The translations under genes and the position numbers were made by a program. Positions 6,223 through 8,948 of a stretch of DNA of 8,948 nucleotides are shown piece by piece; the stretch's first letter is position 1, and each line of letters begins with the position of its first letter. A model generated the notes under the pieces. The model ran no database searches and had not been told where the DNA came from. It was given only the letters and a program-made list of their open reading frames with translations. The stretch is from Chloroflexota bacterium (GTDB lineage Bacteria > Chloroflexota > Limnocylindria > Limnocylindrales > CSP1-4). The stretch spans positions 1 through 8,948 of the forward strand of contig DAIDTV010000053.1 of assembly GCA_027457005.1 (NCBI GenBank), given 5' to 3'.

Positions 6223-6289
6223 TGCGCATAGGGGCCGAATGGCCCGGCGTGGCACGGCTCAGCCCTCCGACCCCCCGACGCCCGCCGGC

Positions 6290-8311
6290 CTACAGGGCGA
6301 TCGGGAGCAGGACGTCCAGGGCAATCAGGGCGAAGAGCACGGTGAGGTACGTGATCGAGAAGCGATACAGGCGCACGGCGCCCGCGCCGGTGCCCTCCCG
6401 CCACAGCATCCAGGCCTGTCGCAGGAACAGTGCGCCGAGGACGGCCGCGCCGGCCGTGTAGACCAGCCCCATCCCGGCGACCACCGCGAACGCGAGGGTC
6501 AGTACCACCAGCAGCACGGTGTACAGCACGATCTGCCGGTTGGTCTCGCGCACGCCCTTCACCACCGGGAGCATGGGCACGCCCGCCGCCTCGTAGTCAC
6601 GCGAGAGCCGCAGCGCCAGTGCCCAGAAGTGGGGCGGCGTCCAGTAGAAGACGATCAGGAACAGGAAGAGCGCCGGCAGCGCGACGTTGCCGGTGACCGC
6701 CGCCCAGCCGATCACCGGCGGGAGGGCCCCGGCCGCGCCACCGATCACGATGTTCTGCGGCGTGCTGCGCTTGAGGAGCATGGTGTACACGACGACGTAG
6801 AAGGCGATGGCGAGGAGCGCCAGGAACGCCGCCAGCAGGTTCGCGAAGATCGTGAGCCAGGCGAAGGAGACCACCCCGAGCGCGAGCCCGAAGACGAGGG
6901 CGTTCTCGGGATCCACCGTGTGGGCGGGGAGCGGACGCCGGCGGGTCCGGGTCATGAGCTCGTCGATGTCGCGGTCGATGTAGCAGTTGATGGCGTTCGC
7001 GGAGCCCGCGGCCAGGGCGCCGCCGATGAGGGTCGCGATCACCAGCATGATCCACGACCCCACCCGGATCCCGGGGACGTCGCGCGTGGCGAGGACCATG
7101 GCCGGGACCGTGGTGACGAGGAGCAGCTCGATGATGCGCGGCTTCGTCAGTGCCACGTAGGCGCCGACCCGGGCGCGCCATCCGATCCCGACCCGCGCGG
7201 CCGGGATCGGGGCCTCCGCCGGGGTGAACGGCGCGCGATCGAGGAGGTCGGTGACGACCTCGCGGGGCGAGCCCGTGGGTGCCTCGGCCGCGGGTGCCTC
7301 GGCCGCGAATGCCGACAGCCCGGCGGGACCGAGGTCGGTGCGCTCGCCGCCGCGAGTCCCGCTGCCGCCCGTGCCGGACACCGGCTCGCCGCCGGTCTGC
7401 GTCGTCGGTCGGCCTTCCAGCCGCGTGAGGTAGTAGCTCTGGACGGCCGCGCCGAGCGTCAGCGCCCAGATCGCCGCGGCCAGGGCCACGTGGAGCGCCA
7501 CGGCCCAGTCGGCCAGCGAGGTGAAGATCTGCGCCGCGCCCACGAAGATCTGCAGGATGAACAGCGCCACGGCCGTGTGGAGCATCGCCACGACCGGCCC
7601 CCGCCGGGAGCGAGGCTGGCGCATCGCCGCCCAGGCGGTGGCCAGCAGGATGATCCCCGCGACCACGGTCACCGCGCGGTGCAGGAACTGCGCCATCTCC
7701 TCGGCGGGATACTGGCTGAAGGAGGGGACCAGGGAGCCGTTGAAGAGCGGCCAGTTGGGGAAGATGAGCGCCGCGCCGGTCGCGGTGACGTGCGACCCGA
7801 AGAGCAATAGTGCGTAGATGCTCGCAGCCGCGAGGGCGGCGAGCAGCGTGAAGCGCTGGCTGGCGCCCCGGACCGGAAGCTCATCCGGGTAGCGCGCGCG
7901 GATCGCGACGTAGACGAGGATGCCCAGCAGGATCATGGCGGTGGCGAGGTGCGCGGTCACCGTGTCGCCCGCGTTGTTCTCGGCGACCGTGATGGCGCCC
8001 AGCGCGGCCTGGACCATCACCACCACGAGGGCGATCAGCGAGGGCCAGAGGATCGAGCGGCGCTTCCGGTAGCCGCGCCAGGCGAGGACGGCCACGCCGA
8101 GCGCGAGGAACCCGATGATCATCGCGATGAAGCGGTGGAACCACTCCAGCCAGGGGTGGTAGTCGGTGGTGGAGGGAATGAGCTGGCCGTGGCACAGCGG
8201 CCAGTCGGGGCAGCCCATGCCCGAACCGGTGCCGCGCACGATGGCGCCGATCACGACCAGGATGTAGGTGGCGACCGCGGTGATGAGGGCGAGCCTCTGG
8301 AAGCGCGTCAT
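6290..8311 (-). CDS. ctaA-ctaB: Fused heme A synthase (CtaA/Cox15) - heme O synthase (CtaB)
   Basis: A 673-residue bifunctional membrane enzyme. The C-terminal half farnesylates heme B to heme O, and the N-terminal half oxidises heme O to heme A, the cofactor of the oxidase downstream. CtaA half (about 1-295): a C34-x5-C40 pair in GCPDWPLCHG, the WLEWFHR motif with E56 and H59, and likely heme-binding H121 (TAHLATAM), H211 (LHRAVTV) and H274 (LHVALAA). A Gly/Ala/Pro-rich linker (about 298-372) follows. CtaB half (about 380-673, UbiA family): ALTKPRI, the Asp-rich prenyl-diphosphate motif N-AINCYIDRDID (439-450), TRTRRRPLP, and the second motif RDYEAAGVPMLP (571-582). CtaA and CtaB are usually separate proteins. 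The ATG at 8311 opens straight into MTRFQRLALITAV as expected for CtaA, although its ribosome binding site is weak. The 155-bp spacer to ctaC holds a separate promoter candidate. Confidence 0.96.
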   Translation of the reverse strand: MTRFQRLALITAVATYILVVIGAIVRGTGSGMGCPDWPLCHGQLIPSTTDYHPWLEWFHRFIAMIIGFLALGVAVLAWRGYRKRRSILWPSLIALVVVMVQAALGAITVAENNAGDTVTAHLATAMILLGILVYVAIRARYPDELPVRGASQRFTLLAALAAASIYALLLFGSHVTATGAALIFPNWPLFNGSLVPSFSQYPAEEMAQFLHRAVTVVAGIILLATAWAAMRQPRSRRGPVVAMLHTAVALFILQIFVGAAQIFTSLADWAVALHVALAAAIWALTLGAAVQSYYLTRLEGRPTTQTGGEPVSGTGGSGTRGGERTDLGPAGLSAFAAEAPAAEAPTGSPREVVTDLLDRAPFTPAEAPIPAARVGIGWRARVGAYVALTKPRIIELLLVTTVPAMVLATRDVPGIRVGSWIMLVIATLIGGALAAGSANAINCYIDRDIDELMTRTRRRPLPAHTVDPENALVFGLALGVVSFAWLTIFANLLAAFLALLAIAFYVVVYTMLLKRSTPQNIVIGGAAGALPPVIGWAAVTGNVALPALFLFLIVFYWTPPHFWALALRLSRDYEAAGVPMLPVVKGVRETNRQIVLYTVLLVVLTLAFAVVAGMGLVYTAGAAVLGALFLRQAWMLWREGTGAGAVRLYRFSITYLTVLFALIALDVLLPIAL
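7277..7306 (-). repeat. 15-bp tandem duplication in the CtaA-CtaB linker
   Basis: GGGTGCCTCGGCCGC (plus-strand reading) at 7277-7291 is repeated exactly at 7292-7306. It is in frame and gives the EAPAAEAP pattern of the linker, so linker length may vary between strains. Confidence 0.75.
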
Positions 8312-8574
8312 GTGCGCTGCGTGACCTCGAAGCGATCGATCGACTGGAAGCTGGACCGTGCGGGGACCGTGCGGGGAAGGGGCCGGGACGCGGCGGGACG
8401 CTGTGGCCGCGATTGTAGCCCACCCGCTGTCAAGGGCCGACCGGCGGCTCTTTCCAGGCCGATCGTCGCCGATAGCGTCCGCGCACGGGTCGCAGGTCGC
8501 GCCGTGGCGTGCGATCAGGGCGACCGGCTTGCGATCAGGCCGACCGGCGTGCGATCAGGGCGACCGGCTTGCGA
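8312..8574. other. Non-coding spacer between pyrE and ctaA-ctaB
   Basis: No credible gene is present. The spacer should hold the end of the pyrE transcript and the start of ctaA-ctaB. On the minus strand it contains TTGACA (8433-8428) and TACAAT (8416-8411), but only 10 bp separate them, so they do not form one standard promoter; either could belong to a weak one. An 11-bp tandem duplication (GGACCGTGCGG, plus reading) sits at 8353-8374. The right end is taken up by the 20-bp repeat array. No hairpin followed by a T-run was found. Confidence 0.6.
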
Positions 8575-8585
8575 TCAGGCCGACG
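8511..8585. repeat. 20-bp tandem repeat array with 40-bp alternating period
   Basis: Units begin at 8511, 8531, 8551 and 8571. The consensus is GCGATCAGGScgaccggcKt. Odd units read AGGGC...GGCTT and the second reads AGGCC...GGCGT, so the array is better seen as a 40-bp dimer repeated about 1.9 times. The last unit breaks down after 8585 and contains the pyrE stop codon (8577-8575). It is a short minisatellite; no function is evident. Confidence 0.85.
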
Positions 8586-8948
8586 GACCCAGCGACCCCG
8601 GCTTGCCGGCCGCCCGCGAGTCGGATGCCGCCGCGGGCGGCATGCCCGCGCCACCAGCCCGACCGGCGCCTTCCGCCAGGGAGGCGATTGTCGCGTGCGG
8701 GGCCGTCCCGCTCGATCCCGGCACTTCCAGCGGCACCCCCGCGGCGCAGCCCGGGCAGGTGGCGGCGCCGGGCTCGTACGTGGGAAGCTCGAGCGTCCAG
8801 AGCGCCGCGGCCGGGTATGCGTGGCCGCTCACGGGGGACGTCACGCTCCGGAGGCCCCCGGAGCGGTCCACCAGGACCGCCGCCAGCGCGAGCTCGGCCC
8901 CGGCCGCCTCGATCGGGGGCAGCATCGCCAGCAGCGAGCCACCGGTGG
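8575..8948 (-). CDS. pyrE: Orotate phosphoribosyltransferase, C-terminal part
   Basis: PyrE joins orotate to PRPP to give orotidine 5'-phosphate in pyrimidine synthesis. The window holds the last 123 residues; the start and the acidic PRPP-binding strand lie beyond the right edge. The visible part begins TGGSLLAMLPPIEAAGAEL, which is the end of the PRPP loop (TTGGS) and the helix after it. It continues with AAVLVDRSGG, then LPTYEPGAATCPGCAAGVPLEVPGSSG, matching the TY-P--CP-C--G-P---PGS ending of one OPRT subgroup. After that comes a roughly 43-residue Ala/Gly/Pro-rich tail with no known match, ending inside the 20-bp repeat array. The tail may be dispensable. Function here is general metabolism, not respiration, so it marks the neighbouring transcription unit. 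Confidence 0.85.
   Translation of the reverse strand, partial: TGGSLLAMLPPIEAAGAELALAAVLVDRSGGLRSVTSPVSGHAYPAAALWTLELPTYEPGAATCPGCAAGVPLEVPGSSGTAPHATIASLAEGAGRAGGAGMPPAAASDSRAAGKPGSLGPSA

Noticed and set aside
6232..6245. GGGCC-GAAT-GGCCC inverted repeat as a terminator after ctaA-ctaB
   Set aside because: Only a 5-bp stem with no T-run on either strand. Such short GC palindromes are expected by chance at this base composition.
6135..6404. Upstream extension of the subunit II frame to 6404
   Set aside because: It would overlap the end of ctaA-ctaB and bury the lipoprotein signal peptide. The GTG at 6134 places the signal correctly.
6239..7810. A 523-codon plus-strand open frame opposite ctaA-ctaB
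   Set aside because: Charged, repetitive composition with no domain, and fully antisense to a well-supported membrane enzyme.
8411..8433. TTGACA and TACAAT as a consensus promoter for ctaA-ctaB
   Set aside because: Both hexamers match consensus but the spacer is 10 bp instead of about 17, so they cannot act as one sigma-70 promoter. I kept them only as a note in the spacer entry.
8511..8590. The 20-bp repeats as a CRISPR array
   Set aside because: Units are directly adjacent with no spacers and there are no cas genes nearby.

Overview
The window comes from a very GC-rich bacterial chromosome. Every gene I can support reads on the minus strand, so the gene order is from the right edge to the left. 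It is an aerobic respiration locus: a complete aa3-type (heme-copper family A) cytochrome c oxidase operon preceded by its heme A biosynthesis gene. Three features together suggest a Chloroflexota lineage (Thermomicrobia/Limnocylindria-like): a fused CtaA-CtaB heme A/heme O synthase, a lipoprotein subunit II carrying an extra blue-copper domain, and a PF12270-like accessory subunit. This is an inference from gene architecture. Actinobacteria or Deinococcus-Thermus relatives are not excluded.

Layout in transcription order: (1) 8948-8575, the 3' end of pyrE (orotate phosphoribosyltransferase), whose stop codon lies inside a 20-bp tandem repeat. (2) 8574-8312, a non-coding spacer with that repeat and a possible promoter. 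(3) 8311-6290, the ctaA-ctaB fusion, which supplies heme O and then heme A. (4) 6289-6135, a spacer with a good -10 hexamer (TATGAT) and two 11-bp direct repeats 21 bp apart. (5) 6134-2593, a tightly packed ctaC (subunit II), ctaD (I), ctaE (III) and a small two-helix subunit. (6) 2580-1300, a 305-residue membrane protein with an internally duplicated subunit-IV-like domain, followed in the same frame, after one TAG codon, by a blue-copper domain. (7) 1280-645, a TlpA/ResA-like thioredoxin with a lipoprotein signal. (8) 607-1, the ATPase of an ABC-2-type exporter, cut by the left edge.

The genes fit one job. The fusion enzyme makes heme A. Subunits I-III plus small subunits form the oxidase. 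The TlpA-like protein could keep copper-site cysteines reduced during assembly. The cupredoxin domains may carry electrons to the CuA site. The most interesting theme is copper wiring: one blue-copper domain is fused to the C-terminus of subunit II, and a close paralogue of it sits at the distal end of the operon behind a membrane anchor. Between that anchor and its copper domain lies an in-frame amber codon. The next gene, tlpA, has a clear in-frame lipobox but no ATG/GTG/TTG from which to translate it. These two N-terminal anomalies in neighbouring genes are either sequence errors, recent lesions, or unusual translation.
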